A model generated the notes under the pieces. That model saw nothing but the letters and a program-made list of their open reading frames with translations, was not told where the DNA came from and did not search any database. The position numbers and the translations under genes were made by a program. From Undaria pinnatifida (taxonomy: Eukaryota; Sar; Phaeophyceae; Laminariales; Alariaceae), in NCBI GenBank assembly GCA_012845835.1, contig JABAKD010000007.1, positions 10,615,665 through 10,679,664 of the forward strand: DNA of 64,000 nt, in the 5' to 3' direction. Position 1 is the stretch's first letter. Each line of letters begins with the position of its first letter. Positions 22,913 to 33,663 of this stretch are shown here, piece by piece.

Positions 22913-23165
22913 GCGCATTCTGCGGTAGTGGTGGGCCATTTTGTTGCTGAGGGTCCTCTATTAAGGAGCTCTATGCCCCTCAACGGCAAAGAACGTTCTG
23001 GGTCAAAACGGAAGCACCTGCACGATGAACACTCCCATTGCCCAGATATACAACAGAAACGATTTCGAAATAATACTGAAATTCGAACGATTTCGAGTTA
23101 AGAAGCACCAGCATTCAGAAACGCGATTGAGCCAAAGAGTGTTTGCCTCTATCGTAGAACGCATC
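22913..23165 (-). mobile_element. TIR-A element, diverged
   Basis: GCGCATTCTGCGGTAGTGGT to CCTCTATCGTAGAACGCATC. Inner TTAAGGAGCTCTATGCCCCT and the distal AGAAGCACCAGCATTCAGAA fit the reversed family core. Confidence 0.6.
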
Positions 23166-23275
23166 GGCTTTCTAAACCCCTTGGAAATACGGGGAGAAGT
23201 GTAGGCACCCAAAGCGATACCAGTGCATTGTCGTGACATGCAAGCGCCCTTTCTATATAAATATGTATACCCAAC

Positions 23276-23544
23276 TGTTAAGATACGGCCTCGAAAGGCC
23301 TGTAGGTATCCGAATTTAAGATCATTTGGATGGGTTTCGTATGATAAGGTTGGCGGTTTATATTCGGGGAAGTTAGGAATTAGATCGGAGGCACGCGCCT
23401 CCGATCCCAGAAGCTATCCCGGGCTCTGGTGGAAACGAATAAAGCTACATCTCTACGAAGGAACGAAAGTGAGTACTCTCCGAGGACCTGCTCAATTGGC
23501 AGACCTGCAGGGGGCACTCTGTGTCCCCCACCTTTAATTTCACA
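23276..23544 (+). repeat. LTR 1 (269 bp)
   Basis: Differs from LTR 2 and 3 at about five sites (for example GGCCTCGAAAGG against GGCCTCAAAAGG, and GATCCCAG against GATCTCAG). It contains a perfect hairpin GATCGGAGGC/GCCTCCGATC with a 4-base loop, and a second hairpin near GGGGGCACTCTGTGTCCCCC. Confidence 0.75.
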
Positions 23545-24246
23545 TGTGGCGTCGACGGCAGGACAGATTCGAAACCCATTGTGATTTCACGCGCAGGTTG
23601 TCGCCTTTTTGTCATAGTTCAAATTCGCCCTGCCGACGCCCTCCTCAGTCCAGAGCCGGGAGGCGACCAGTGTACGGGTCTGTGTGTCTTCTTTTATGTT
23701 TTGTGTGTTGTATTTGTTCTGCTTTGTTTTTTTTCGTCTAAACACTTCCTCCCCTAGCGGGGCTGTAGGTGTTGACACCTTCCATCCCGGGTATTCGTCG
23801 TTTCCTCGTCTAACCCCCCGCCTTGCCGATGGCCCGCGGGAGGTTTTTCGCATGACTTCTCCCTTGTGTTAGCGCCTGTGTTCCCCTCCATATCGATGAG
23901 GGCTCGCCTCGCCATAGTACCTTTTCTGTGGTTGGTTTACCGTAGAGCTTTTGCTGCCCCCCCCGCCACACCAGCGGCATGCGGCAGGTTCTAGAGCCTT
24001 TTCTGCCCCCCCCGCCACACCGGCGGCATACGACAGGTTTTTGATGGTTGACTATTGCCTTGCTGTAGGGTCTGCTTTTCTTTCTACTGCTTTTCTTCGC
24101 ATGTTCCTGGCTCCATAGCCAGACGGTTAGAGGTGTGGGAGTGGGGTTTGAGGAGCCGCATCTTCGACTCATGGTCTAGTTCGTAGAACCGGAGTTTCCC
24201 CGATTCTCCCATATTTCTGCATATGCGACTCATCAGGGTGGGCTAG

Positions 24247-24515
24247 TGTTATCATACGGCCTCAAAAGGCCTGTAGGTATCCGAATTTAAGATCATTTGG
24301 ATGGGTTTCGTATGATAAGGTTGGCGGTTTATATTCGGGGAAGTTAGGAATTAGATCGGAGGCACGCGCCTCCGATCTCAGAAGCTATCCCGGGCTCTGG
24401 TGGAAACGAATATAGCTACATCTCTACGAAGGAACGAAAGTGAGTACTCTCCGAGGACCTGCTCAATTGGCAGACCTGCAGGGGGCACTCTGTGTCCCCC
24501 ACCTTTAATTTCACA
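24247..24515 (+). repeat. LTR 2 (269 bp)
   Basis: Shared middle LTR. I read it as identical to LTR 3. Flanked on the left by the purine-rich AGGGTGGGCTAG and on the right by the TGTGGCGTCGACGG primer-site-like start. Confidence 0.75.
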
Positions 24516-25217
24516 TGTGGCGTCGACGGCAGGACAGATTCGAAACCCATTGTGATTTCACGCGCAGGTTGTCGCCTTTTTGTCATAGTTCAAATTCGCC
24601 CTGCCGACGCCCTCCTCAGTCCAGAGCCGGGAGGCGACCAGTGTACGGGTCTGTGTGTCTTCTTTTATGTTTTGTGTGTTGTATTTGTTCTGCTTTGTTT
24701 TTTTTCGTCTAAACACTTCCTCCCCTAGCGGGGCTGTAGGTGTTGACACCTTCCATCCCGGGTATTCGTCGTTTCCTCGTCTAACCCCCCGCCTTGCCGA
24801 TGGCCCGCGGGAGGTTTTTCGCATGACTTCTCCCTTGTGTTAGCGCCTGTGTTCCCCTCCATATCGACGAGGGCTCGCCTCGCCATAGTACCTTTTCTGT
24901 GGTTGGTTTACCGTAGAGCTTTTGCTGCCCCCCCCGCCACACCAGCGGCATGCGGCAGGTTCTAGAGCCTTTTCTGCCCCCCCCGCCACACCGGCGGCAT
25001 ACGACAGGTTTTTGATGGTTGACTATTGCCTTGCTGTAGGGTCTGCTTTTCTTTCTACTGCTTTTCTTCGCATGTTCCTGGCTCCATAGCCAGACGGTTA
25101 GAGGTGTGGGAGTGGGGTTTGAGGAGCCGCATCTTCGACTCATGGTCTAGTTCGTAGAACCGGAGTTTCCCCGATTCTCCCATATTTCTGCATATGCGAC
25201 TCATCAGGGTGGGCTAG

Positions 25218-25486
25218 TGTTATCATACGGCCTCAAAAGGCCTGTAGGTATCCGAATTTAAGATCATTTGGATGGGTTTCGTATGATAAGGTTGGCGGTT
25301 TATATTCGGGGAAGTTAGGAATTAGATCGGAGGCACGCGCCTCCGATCTCAGAAGCTATCCCGGGCTCTGGTGGAAACGAATATAGCTACATCTCTACGA
25401 AGGAACGAAAGTGAGTACTCTCCGAGGACCTGCTCAATTGGCAGACCTGCAGGGGGCACTCTGTGTCCCCCACCTTTAATTTCACA
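25218..25486 (+). repeat. LTR 3 (269 bp)
   Basis: Last copy. The shared sequence stops exactly at TTTCACA and unique DNA (CAACGGTATT) follows, which defines the right end of the element. Confidence 0.75.
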
Positions 25487-26332
25487 CAACGGTATTACTT
25501 TCTCTCTTTCTTACCTAATGTTTTGTTGTGTGCCTGTCTTTTTTTTCACTCTGATTTTCTTCTTTCTTCCTCTTTTTCTCCCGTCTAGTTTGCCGAATTG
25601 TGCGGTGTGTTTCTCCCGACCCAGTATGCTTGGTAGCTCCTTCAGGCTAATAATTTGTCATCTGAACCCCAAATCGTTGGAGTATCATTCTTATTCTGCA
25701 AATATACTTTTCAGTGTGCCGAGGCCATGGGCTTGGCCGCTGGTTTTGCCTTTTTTGCATGTTGCTAAAAAAAAACACTTTTTGGTTCGTGAGGTATGGA
25801 GCTCTTCAAGCAGGAAACGAACCTGATCATAACGAGTGTACCTGTACCGTAGCATGTGTCAAATGGCGCTGCTTAATCTCCCATTCCTATTGCTAACATT
25901 TCTATCTAATTTGTCTCTGTCTTGAATTACATATTTCATAAGGAGGAGCCCATCAGCACGCACGCTGGATGTTGTTGATGTCAGTAGGTATTAGTGGAAA
26001 CAAAGGCAAACACGAAAAGCAACACACACCACACCACGCACCCAACGGCATGAGCTTACGTAGCCTCCGCCCAGATTATTCATCGTAGAGGTATAAAAAA
26101 TTCCTGCTCGGTCACGGACTGTGAGGTAACACGAAACCAAGATCATACTGACAAAAAACCGGCGAAAGCAAATGAAATGGCAATAATGCTCATGGGCGAA
26201 AACATTTAATACACAAGAAACAAGAAAAACATAACCTTTTCCCTTTAGGGGCCCGGGCGGAGCGACCTAAAACTCGGTACGTGTCATATTTCCGACCGCC
26301 TACTAAGAAGGCCCGTCCGTCCACCAGTACAA

Positions 26333-26516
26333 GTATCACGATTATTCCGGCATGTCTTTCGTTTTTCATCCTGCGTTACGCCGCAGCGGCATTGCCTCCT
26401 CCTAGCAAAAACGGGCCCCTTCGTGTATCACGATTATTCCGGCATGTCTTTCGTTTTTCATCCTGCGTTACGCCGCAGCGGCATTGCCTCCTCCTAGCAA
26501 AAACGGGCCCCTTCGT
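26333..26516 (+). repeat. 92-bp tandem duplication
   Basis: Two apparently identical units from GTATCACGATTATTCCGGCA to AACGGGCCCCTTCGT, head to tail. Recent local duplication inside intron 6. Confidence 0.9.
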
Positions 26517-26950
26517 GATGCCTATCCTGCATTCGTTACCTGTTTTGAAGGTTGTCCCAAACGGTAATATGGTATCAGATGTAGCACAACAGTGGTAACA
26601 GCATGGGTTCCAAGATACCATCCTCACAATATGTATCAATGATGTCGGTTTCCGCACCGCCCTGTAATGGACGACACGGAACGGAGAGGTTTGGCGGGAT
26701 GGTGTCCGTGGCGGCGGCGTTTAGAACGTTGGCTTGGCCCGAATGACCGCCGTCGTGGTGTTACAGACTAGGGTATTCCGGTACATAAGCTGTATCAGCA
26801 GTTCACGAGCGGTAGATAAACCAAGATAAGATATTTTTTCAACGATCGATGTCTATTGCGGCACTCCGTGGCAGCTTTCGACTGCACGTGCGGCATGAAC
26901 CCATCGCCAAAAGTTGTGCCCATGATGTCCACTTCCGCATCACCTTGCAG

Positions 26951-27109
26951 CAGGAGACAGGACGAAAAGAAGGGGCGCTTTCCCGTAGTAGCTCCTACGA
27001 TGGCGGCGGCAGCGGTAGGGACGTTGGCTTGACCAGGAAGGCAGCCGTTGCGGTTCTCCAGAGTGGACCATGGAGCCCGGAGAGGAATCGGGAGCTCGTG
27101 GTGCTGCAG
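26951..27109 (+). CDS. CFAP46: CFAP46 exon 7
   Basis: Acceptor CACCTTGCAG, donor GTGCTGCAG|GTTAGT, 159 bp, phase 0 both sides. It encodes a Ser/Gly-rich start (EGALSRSSSYDGGGSGRD) then a helix TRKAAVAVLQSGPWSPERNR and ELVVLQ. The AAVxVLxxxxWSP..N.ELV pattern fits a TPR-like unit of the family. Splice signals are strong; the family match is moderate. Confidence 0.7.
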
Positions 27110-27672
27110 GTTAGTTCCTGTTTCTGTTCTATAAAGTATTAGAGTATGTAGCACTATGCACAGTCAAGTATTCCACCACCATCCGTGGCATTATTTGCTT
27201 TGCTACTTCGTTCAAAACGGACCTCGTTGATTGTCGTTTGGCGCAACCTATTACGTAACACGTGCTGACGGTCATACCCGGGTTGATGGCTTTTGTTGCC
27301 GTCAAAATACGGATTGATCTTGAGTGTGTCTCCGCTGTAGTCACTGGTATAGTACGAGGTAGCATTCATCCTGTGTTCGGGCTACAAAACGAAAACCCTG
27401 GCACCATATGCCCCACTCTTTCCGGATATATTGCAACGGTTTGGGTACTGGTTTAACTCCCGAACGACCCATGTATTTGACGACATCGTGTCAAGAACAA
27501 TAGGAATATCTGTGATTTTTCCCCCATACTCTGGCATGTCCTCACCGAGGACAGTGTGATAAGAGGCAAACACAAATTAACAAGGGTATGGTTTTTCCCT
27601 TATACACTGTTTGGTATGCCATCACCAGCATTGAAGTGCATCCCAACATCTCACACGCAGCGATACAACTGT

Positions 27673-27913
27673 GACGCGTGCTACGATAAAGTTGTAACAA
27701 GTTTAGGCTACTTTTTTGTCTGAGTGACCGCGCTCCTTGATCTGAACTCGTCGGGATATTTGCATGTTTTATGGTTTTTGCATACTGTAGCCATGGGCTC
27801 GTTCATCGGCTTGCATTTTCAGCTTATCAAAATTAGTTCGTGAGCGACAAAGGGAGCTCCTGATGGGAGGAACGCCTGAAAAAGACCCGGTGCACCCCGT
27901 ATCGACACACGAT
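27673..27913 (+). mobile_element. TIR-A element
   Basis: GACGCGTGCTACGATAAAGT to GGTGCACCCCGTATCGACAC. Core GAGTGACCGCGCTCCTTGAT and GGGAGCTCCTGATGGGAGGA present. Confidence 0.7.
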
Positions 27914-28929
27914 CCGGGAGAGGTACCACATTTTGTCTGGAACGTTTTCTGGACCAAAGCGGAGCTCCATACCCCAAACCAGTCGGAACTTCAGCATTTA
28001 TGCTTGTGGGAAACGTTTCGTTGTGTATTTTTTTTTCCGAGGCTCCTCACGTGAGGAGTTCTACATCTCTCAGACTTTTTTTTCGGGAAAAACGAAAGCG
28101 AGACCCGATGGGCAATCTCATGGTTTAGATACAAAACGACACAAAATGCAAAACGAAGATGACCTTAAGTCCATACTTCCTCTGGAGCAATGGCCGAAAT
28201 CGGGTACACCCGATCAACCGATAGCCGTTATCGGGTACCCCTTGAACACACAGTCCCACAACGACTCCGGACGACATCTCGTTGGTCGAAACCACACCGC
28301 ATCCGAACGCAGCCGCAGGTCCATCGGGTGCACCCGATTATGGCCGAACAAGTCCTCGAAATGTACCCGATTCGCATACAAGCCGCCCGATTATGGCTGG
28401 ACTACTCGACCACCAGCCCACACGCACACACGCACGCGCAGCAGGCGCGAACTCGCGCCACGTCACGAGGCGGGGCATTGTTTGTTCTTTCGTCTTGGAG
28501 CTCTTTTTCCGGAGCTCTTTTTTGTGGACCCTGAAGTCGCAGTCAGTACCCCTACACACTCTATGCAAACGGTTTAGACATAGATCACAGACTACCTGGG
28601 CACGGACACGGCACGAGAAGGGCTAACGATTCAGATGCTCCTTTCCAAATGGCACAGACAGGGAGATATGTTCGTGGCGTGGCGGGCCCGAAAAATGTAT
28701 TGCCGCCACCTGTCACATGACAACACCAGCGACAGCTAAGTACACACAAAAATTGGCAACAAAACGCAACATGTGCGCGAATATACATGAGACTCCACAC
28801 ATAACATGAAGCACTGCTGTGTACAGGACCGCTGGATTTTGGCCATTGCAAAACTAGTTCCCATGTAAGAGAGGTACAATCACGACCCACTGAGCCTTTC
28901 CTGAAAACGGCGTCCCTGCAGGGCACCTG

Positions 28930-31075
28930 TTAGCGAGACCTAGGAAATCATGGGTTCGCAGTGCCCGTGAATCAAACGCGGATCACCTACGTTTTGCATC
29001 TCGGTCGCCCCAGGGGTGACGGATGGATTTTTATTACTGGCCCTTGGGTCGCCCGTGGCTCACCCATAAGCCCCCACGACCGGCGCGTAGCCCGTTCAAG
29101 ATCTCCAACCCCTTTACGGTGTTGATCCATGAGTGGCCGTACATGAGGCTTTGCTACTGTCTCATGGATCGCCTATGGATCTCCCACAACCCATGTCAAA
29201 ATGTGCATTGAAAACGTCGACCATGGTTCACCCATGACTAGGTGACCCATGCTTTACGCATGGGCCGCCTATGGGATTTCCATGGCTTATTGCATGTGTC
29301 CATGAATCACTACATGGATCACACGTAGATGAGAGCAATGGAGACGAATAGGTCTCCCATGTTCTCGCGATAGGTCTCCATGGGTTCTTTATGGCTGTTT
29401 TCAAGCTAGTAGAAAAAGCAAACGGCAAGCAACGCATAACAAGACAGAAGCATTTATTGGTCTGGCCCACGCAGGGCGTTACCGTACTCTGCTATCGGCT
29501 TAAAGAACTGGCCTATGAGCCCCCCACAGATCTCCCATGGGTTTACGGCTTTGGCTAACGGGTCGCTTTCTGGTCTCCCATGGGTTACCCGTGCATTTAC
29601 AGTGCAGTCGAACGGGCCGCGCATTGGTTTCTCATGAGAGTTGGGGCCGCCAGTCGGTCGCCACTCGGTCGCTCAGGTGTCCCATGGGTCATCCATGATG
29701 TGTATGTAGTGCTGCGGATGAGCGCTCGACCATTCTCGGTTGGAGTTTCGGTCTGGTCTACCGATCATCCATGGGTCACCCGTCGCGGTCCAGAGCCGGT
29801 CCGGGGGGAACCAATTTGCTCTCTCTGGCCCTCCCGTGGGTTTCGAAAGCTGGCCCATGAGTGAGTCATTGTTCTGACGTGGGTTTACTGTGCGGGCCTA
29901 CGGGTCTCGCATTTATATCTCAAGGTTTACTCTATTGGTCCGTTTGTGTGAACATCACATAGGCTTACCGTACTGGCCCAAGGATCGCGCATCGGTGTTG
30001 ACTGGTTCTAAGATAGCCCCCCTAAAAACCAGCGATTTTCTATAACGAACGTTTCATGACTACTCAAACACCAGGGAGGATGATATGAAAAACACAATCT
30101 TCATATATATTATTGCTTGCAAATGACTATCGAACGATGACGTCGGGGGGTTAAGGGGCACCGTATTTCAGGAGATACGGCCTGGAGCTGGTTTAGAAAC
30201 CGGCGATTTCGTTAAAGAAATAACGGGGGGGCTAGCGTAGAACGACTCTATTGTGGTCTTCACGGGTCGGTCATCGATCGCCTATAAGCCTCTCACGCGC
30301 TTACGGCGCTTACCTTCGGGTCACCCATGGCTTTCTGGCCCTGGTCTGTTAGTTGCGCATAGGTCTCCAGCTCTCCAATATTATTGGAGCACTGGTCCAT
30401 GGCTCGCCCATGCGTCATCTCTCACGTGCTTAGAGTACTGGGCCATGGGGCTCCCACGGGTATCAATTGGGTTTATTCAACCGATCCATAGGCCTCCGAA
30501 GAGTGGTCTACGGGTAACAGATGTAAGTCATGGCTATACTGCACTGGGAAATGCGTCCCACACGTATATGTATTTACTCCCGTGGGTCACTCAAGGGTCA
30601 CCCATGGGTGGCCCATGGATCGCCCACGGGCATCCATGGGCTTACAGGGCTTGCCTGTGGGTCACCCATGACGTTAGGATGCGGAGCCGTTGGTCACCCA
30701 TGGACCCCCCGTGTGCACAGCGGTCCCCCATGTGGTTCGCGCACATGCTCATATGTTGGCATGCGCTACCCACGGGTTCGTTGTTAAGGTCTATTGGTCG
30801 TCGCCAGAGGGCCACCCGTAGGTCGTCAAACGGGTCTCCCATGGATCACCCATAGGTTTGGCATGGGTGTCTCATGGATCGACATGGCTCCACCCGCCCA
30901 GGGGATCATGGGGTTAGCCGGTGAATTTGAAATCTTGGCCCATGGATATCCCATGGGCCTCCCGTGGGTCGCTCAGGGGTCAGCTACGGAGGTGCGTCTC
31001 ACGGAATGCCCATGGGGCATGGTGACTAATGTCCACAATGTTTACCCCCTCGTTACGTCAAGGATTAGCTTTAAG
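28930..31075. repeat. CCCATGGG-rich degenerate satellite-like tract
   Basis: For about 2.1 kb, short near-palindromic words such as GGTCACCCATGGGT, GGCCCATGGATCGCCC and CTGGCCCATGAG recur every few tens of bases with intervening TTAC.G and GGTC words. The tract is split by TIR-B copy 3 (30005-30242). It generates a 200-residue frame at 30253-30855 that is an artefact of the repeat. Confidence 0.7.
30005..30242 (+). mobile_element. TIR-B element, copy 3, inserted in the satellite-like tract
   Basis: GTTCTAAGATAGCCCCCC at the left against GGGGGGGCTAGCGTAGAAC at the right, the clearest terminal inverted repeat of the family. Interior matches copies 1 and 2. CCATGG-type sequence continues on both sides. 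Confidence 0.8.
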
Positions 31076-31485
31076 GGCTAAATGAGCGAAGAAAACACAT
31101 GTAAATGTCTGATGTGCTGCACTGTGTGGAAAAACTCACTGCAGGCACCAGGCCACAGCCATTATGTTCATACTACTGTGATGCGTGTTTAACGCGCTAG
31201 AACAGGCTAGACTTAAAGGTTGAACGGCGAGCACACACATAACCGGTACATCCGTCTCGAACACTTCGTTCAGTACTTGACGTTTCAACTTTTGGCTCTC
31301 TTTTCAAATGCTGGCGCACTAGACCTAAATACGGAGAGGGCGACTAAACACGCCCAACGTATAACCTTCTGGGATCGCTTACCTCCTGAGAATCGATCGC
31401 AATATTGGCACCAAACTACAGTTCTTCCGCAAAGGTTGTAAAAGCCCTTGTTTCACGTTTTGCGCTCCTCTGGCTTTCATTCCAG

Positions 31486-31635
31486 ACGCGGGCGCAGTTC
31501 GTGCTTGGTGAGACGTACGTGGAAGAGTTGCGATTGGCTGACGTGGAGGGCGACGGTTTTAAAGCGACTCGTCCTGGAACCGGTGCCGGAGGAACCAGCG
31601 CCAATGCGGACGGAAGAGGTACGACGGGTCAACGG
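31486..31635 (+). CDS. CFAP46: CFAP46 exon 8
   Basis: Acceptor CTTTCATTCCAG. It encodes TRAQFVLGETYVEELRLADV then a Gly/Ala/Thr-rich tail. The FVLxExxVEELR helix is similar to a unit I recall preceding the WNY-type block. I chose the donor CAACGG|GTAACT (phase 0) because it joins exon 9 in frame. GGAAGAG|GTACGA (31618, phase 1) is a better-looking donor but would need an extra unseen exon. Confidence 0.65.
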
Positions 31636-31720
31636 GTAACTCAGGCTGGCGGCTGATGGGAAGCGCCCGCCTTTTTTTTCGTCTGTAAACCGTGCCCCGC
31701 AGTATCATGGAGAAAGTAGC

Positions 31721-31979
31721 GAACTCACGCTACTACAGAGGTAGCAATTGTTTGTCTATTTTATGTTTCAGAGTCACGGGGCTCCTTAACCTATTAATAG
31801 AATCGTCGGAATGCTATTCTTGCTATGAAATATCTACTGTTTTGGTATATCTAAGACAATGGTTTGTTCGTCGGGAGACTTTTCCGGTGTGCTTGGAGTC
31901 AGCGTTTGGGTGAGGTGTAGAGTGCATCCAGCGAGGAAAAACCGAAAATAAATGGTGCACCTCTAAAGTAACATGCGTC
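31721..31979 (+). mobile_element. TIR-A element
   Basis: GAACTCACGCTACTACAGAG to GGTGCACCTCTAAAGTAACA then TGCGTC. Contains GTCACGGGGCTCCTTAACCT and the GGGTGAGGTGTAGAG 3' core. Confidence 0.75.
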
Positions 31980-32970
31980 AGCTTGTCTCCGAAAACGCGG
32001 GTGTGCTTCCTAAGAGATTTTGTAGTGACCGCGTGCGTTAACATGCACTGGCCCAATTGTACATGTATGCCGTTGATGGGTGATGCACGTTGTTACCATG
32101 GCCAATTGTGGTATGTCCTGGCGAACGATACCAGTGTCTCATCCACGGTGGGCTCAAAACGAGCGAATATTCGGATGTTTCTTGCCGTGCACTGTGCTCT
32201 CCTATGATTGTCGCGCCCGTGTTATCAAACGTAGTGGGCGCATTATACCGTATGGGTGCACGTAGGGTTCTGGGCGTCCTCGCGGCTGACAAGCTCTGAA
32301 TCTCAATCAAAAACCGATTCGACGACGGCTACGGAGGCGGGGGTACCCCCATTTTTGCAGCAGAGCTTAGGTCCTTCGCTTGAGTGCCTCTGGCATTCAA
32401 TTTGCTTTGCTAACGGAGAGTAGCAACAACAACTCAATAGCGGTGATGTCGCCGCGATCTGAAAAAAAGCACAAAACTCCAAGGCTGCAAACATACGGGG
32501 CATAGCAACTTGCGCGGGTAGCAAGCTGACATCGTGCATATGATTCCCCTACTGTAACCTGGATCAACTTGTCAAAACGCTAAGGCGCACGATTAACGCG
32601 TTAAAAACAAAAATACTGGGGCCTATTAAGCCTTTAAGACCCCATGTTTAGCGGCCAAACACACGGCGGTTGCGACATTCGAGCGCCTACCAGTAGAGTG
32701 AGCGTGCCACAGTACGAGAAGGATCATGATGCGCCCGTCCCGAGCGAGTCTTTGCATTGCGGTCGCTCGGACACCAGTTATTTTTATCATCGCCAACCAG
32801 CAGTGGCCGATGCCGCAACCGTCCATTTCAGACGTCAACATTTTCCCTTGAAGTCTCCGAGGGGTTCATAGGTATATTTAACGACTACTATCATAAACCA
32901 AGAACCATATTCCACCGATATTGGGTACGTTCTCGGCTGAGGAACCCAGGTAGTCAGAACATGCTCGAGA

Positions 32971-33180
32971 GCCATCCTACGGTAAGTGCTACACGTTTTG
33001 GTCCAAAACATTTCTTATTACAGGTTGAGCTGCCCAAGTGTGAAACTGTCGGTTAGTGCGATAACGTCACGAGTGTATTAGGTTCAGGACTTGCGCAGAG
33101 AAATACTGGTCGATTTGCGCGAACGAAGGTCTTCGGAGTGATGTTTCGGGTGATGCTGATATTGAAATCCTTCTGTTAGG
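32971..33180 (+). mobile_element. TIR-C element, 3' truncated
   Basis: GCCATCCTACGGTAAGTGCT, TTGAGCTGCCCAAGTGTGAA, CGGTTAGTGCGATAA, TGGTCGATTTGCGCGAACGA and CTTCGGAGTGATGTTTCGGG follow the family order. The right terminus is not recognisable. Confidence 0.6.
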
Positions 33181-33513
33181 AGCTTTGGATCTTTTTGCTG
33201 CACTTTTTGAACGCAGGTTGACGTCGGGTCCCGCCCGTGCACCTGGATCGCATTGTGTCTATAAACCAAGGCTACAAGGGGGTGTGGAGGTGTTCTTAGT
33301 TCCGTCACCGCCTATAGGCCACCCGCGCGATTGGCTTTGTACGTCTCCGCAAAACATATCTAAAGCGGTTTAGATTGGCGCTGATTAGCAACCGATTCCA
33401 CCGCGGCTGGCGGTGCACATAACATGGAACTCGAAAAGCTAAAATGCGTGAGACTGCCAACTGAAAAGGTAGCCTGAAGTGGATGGTTACCTATTGGATA
33501 CGTTTCTCGGCAG

Positions 33514-33663
33514 GGGGGCATGCGGCCGCCAGTTCTGCTTCCAGATTTGAAACACCCGGAGATGGATCGCGCCGAGAAATTATCCTTGCGGCGAGCTTGG
33601 ACCCTCGTACGATGGGTTTATCTACGGGTTCGTGTCAAGCAGGCGTTTCTACATTTGTGGCAG
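33514..33663 (+). CDS. CFAP46: CFAP46 exon 9
   Basis: Acceptor GTTTCTCGGCAG, donor TTGTGGCAG|GTATGC, 150 bp, phase 0 both sides. It encodes GGMRPPVLLPDLKHPEMDRA followed by SLRRAWTLVRWVYLRVRVKQ and AFLHLWQ. The W..V........AF helix just upstream of a YxxN block matches the order remembered for CFAP46. An in-frame stop 36 bases upstream of the acceptor limits the exon. Confidence 0.7.

Larger units (their letters stand above)
23276..25486 (+). mobile_element. Tandem non-autonomous LTR element (LTR-int-LTR-int-LTR)
   Basis: A 971-bp period repeats 2.3 times. The part present three times is a 269-bp block starting TGTTA and ending TTTCACA, the TG..CA ends of an LTR. Straight after it come TG and then TGGCGTCGACGGCAGG, a primer-binding-site-like TGG start. 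Just before the next LTR is the purine-rich AGGGTGGGCTAG. The four bases CAAC lie immediately outside both ends (left 23272-23275, right 25487-25490), consistent with a 4-bp target duplication. The 702-bp interior has no retroviral-type protein, so it resembles a TRIM-type element mobilised in trans. The tandem form is what LTR-LTR recombination produces; assembly duplication is the alternative. Confidence 0.75.
20842..26950 (+). other. CFAP46: Intron 6 (6,109 bp)
   Basis: Holds the dispersed repeat at 21.64-22.08 kb, the polypurine tract, a TIR-A copy (22913-23165), the tandem LTR element, a TIR-A right end (25836-25861) and a 92-bp tandem duplication (26333-26516). About 25.9-26.3 kb shows nothing recognisable. 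Confidence 0.65.
27110..31485 (+). other. CFAP46: Intron 7 (4,376 bp)
   Basis: Contains a TIR-A copy (27673-27913), a CTCCTCACGTGAGGAG palindrome (28048), repeated CGGGTGCACCCGATTATGG-type motifs (28200-28400), the CCATGG-rich tract (28.9-31.1 kb) and TIR-B copy 3. Confidence 0.65.
31636..33513 (+). other. CFAP46: Intron 8 (1,878 bp)
   Basis: Contains a TIR-A copy (31721-31979), a TIR-D-like start GGCTACGGAGGCGGGGGTAC (32327) and a partial TIR-C copy (32971-33180). Confidence 0.65.

Noticed and set aside
23492..23580. Pol III A/B-box-like words in the LTR element
   Set aside because: CTCAATTGGCAGAC and GATTCGAAACC are too far apart and do not fold; TG..CA ends and the target duplication explain the element better as LTR type.
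23810..25143. Identical 120-residue minus-strand frames in each LTR-element interior
   Set aside because: They are identical only because the 971-bp unit is duplicated; G/R-rich with no Gag or polymerase motif.
27933..28577. 214-residue + frame
   Set aside because: Begins in transposon-like sequence and runs through repeated CCCGATTATGG words; no coding signature and no phase fit between exons 7 and 8.
30253..30855. 200-residue + frame
   Set aside because: Made of repeated HPW/GSPM-type words from the CCATGG-rich tract; open in several frames on both strands.
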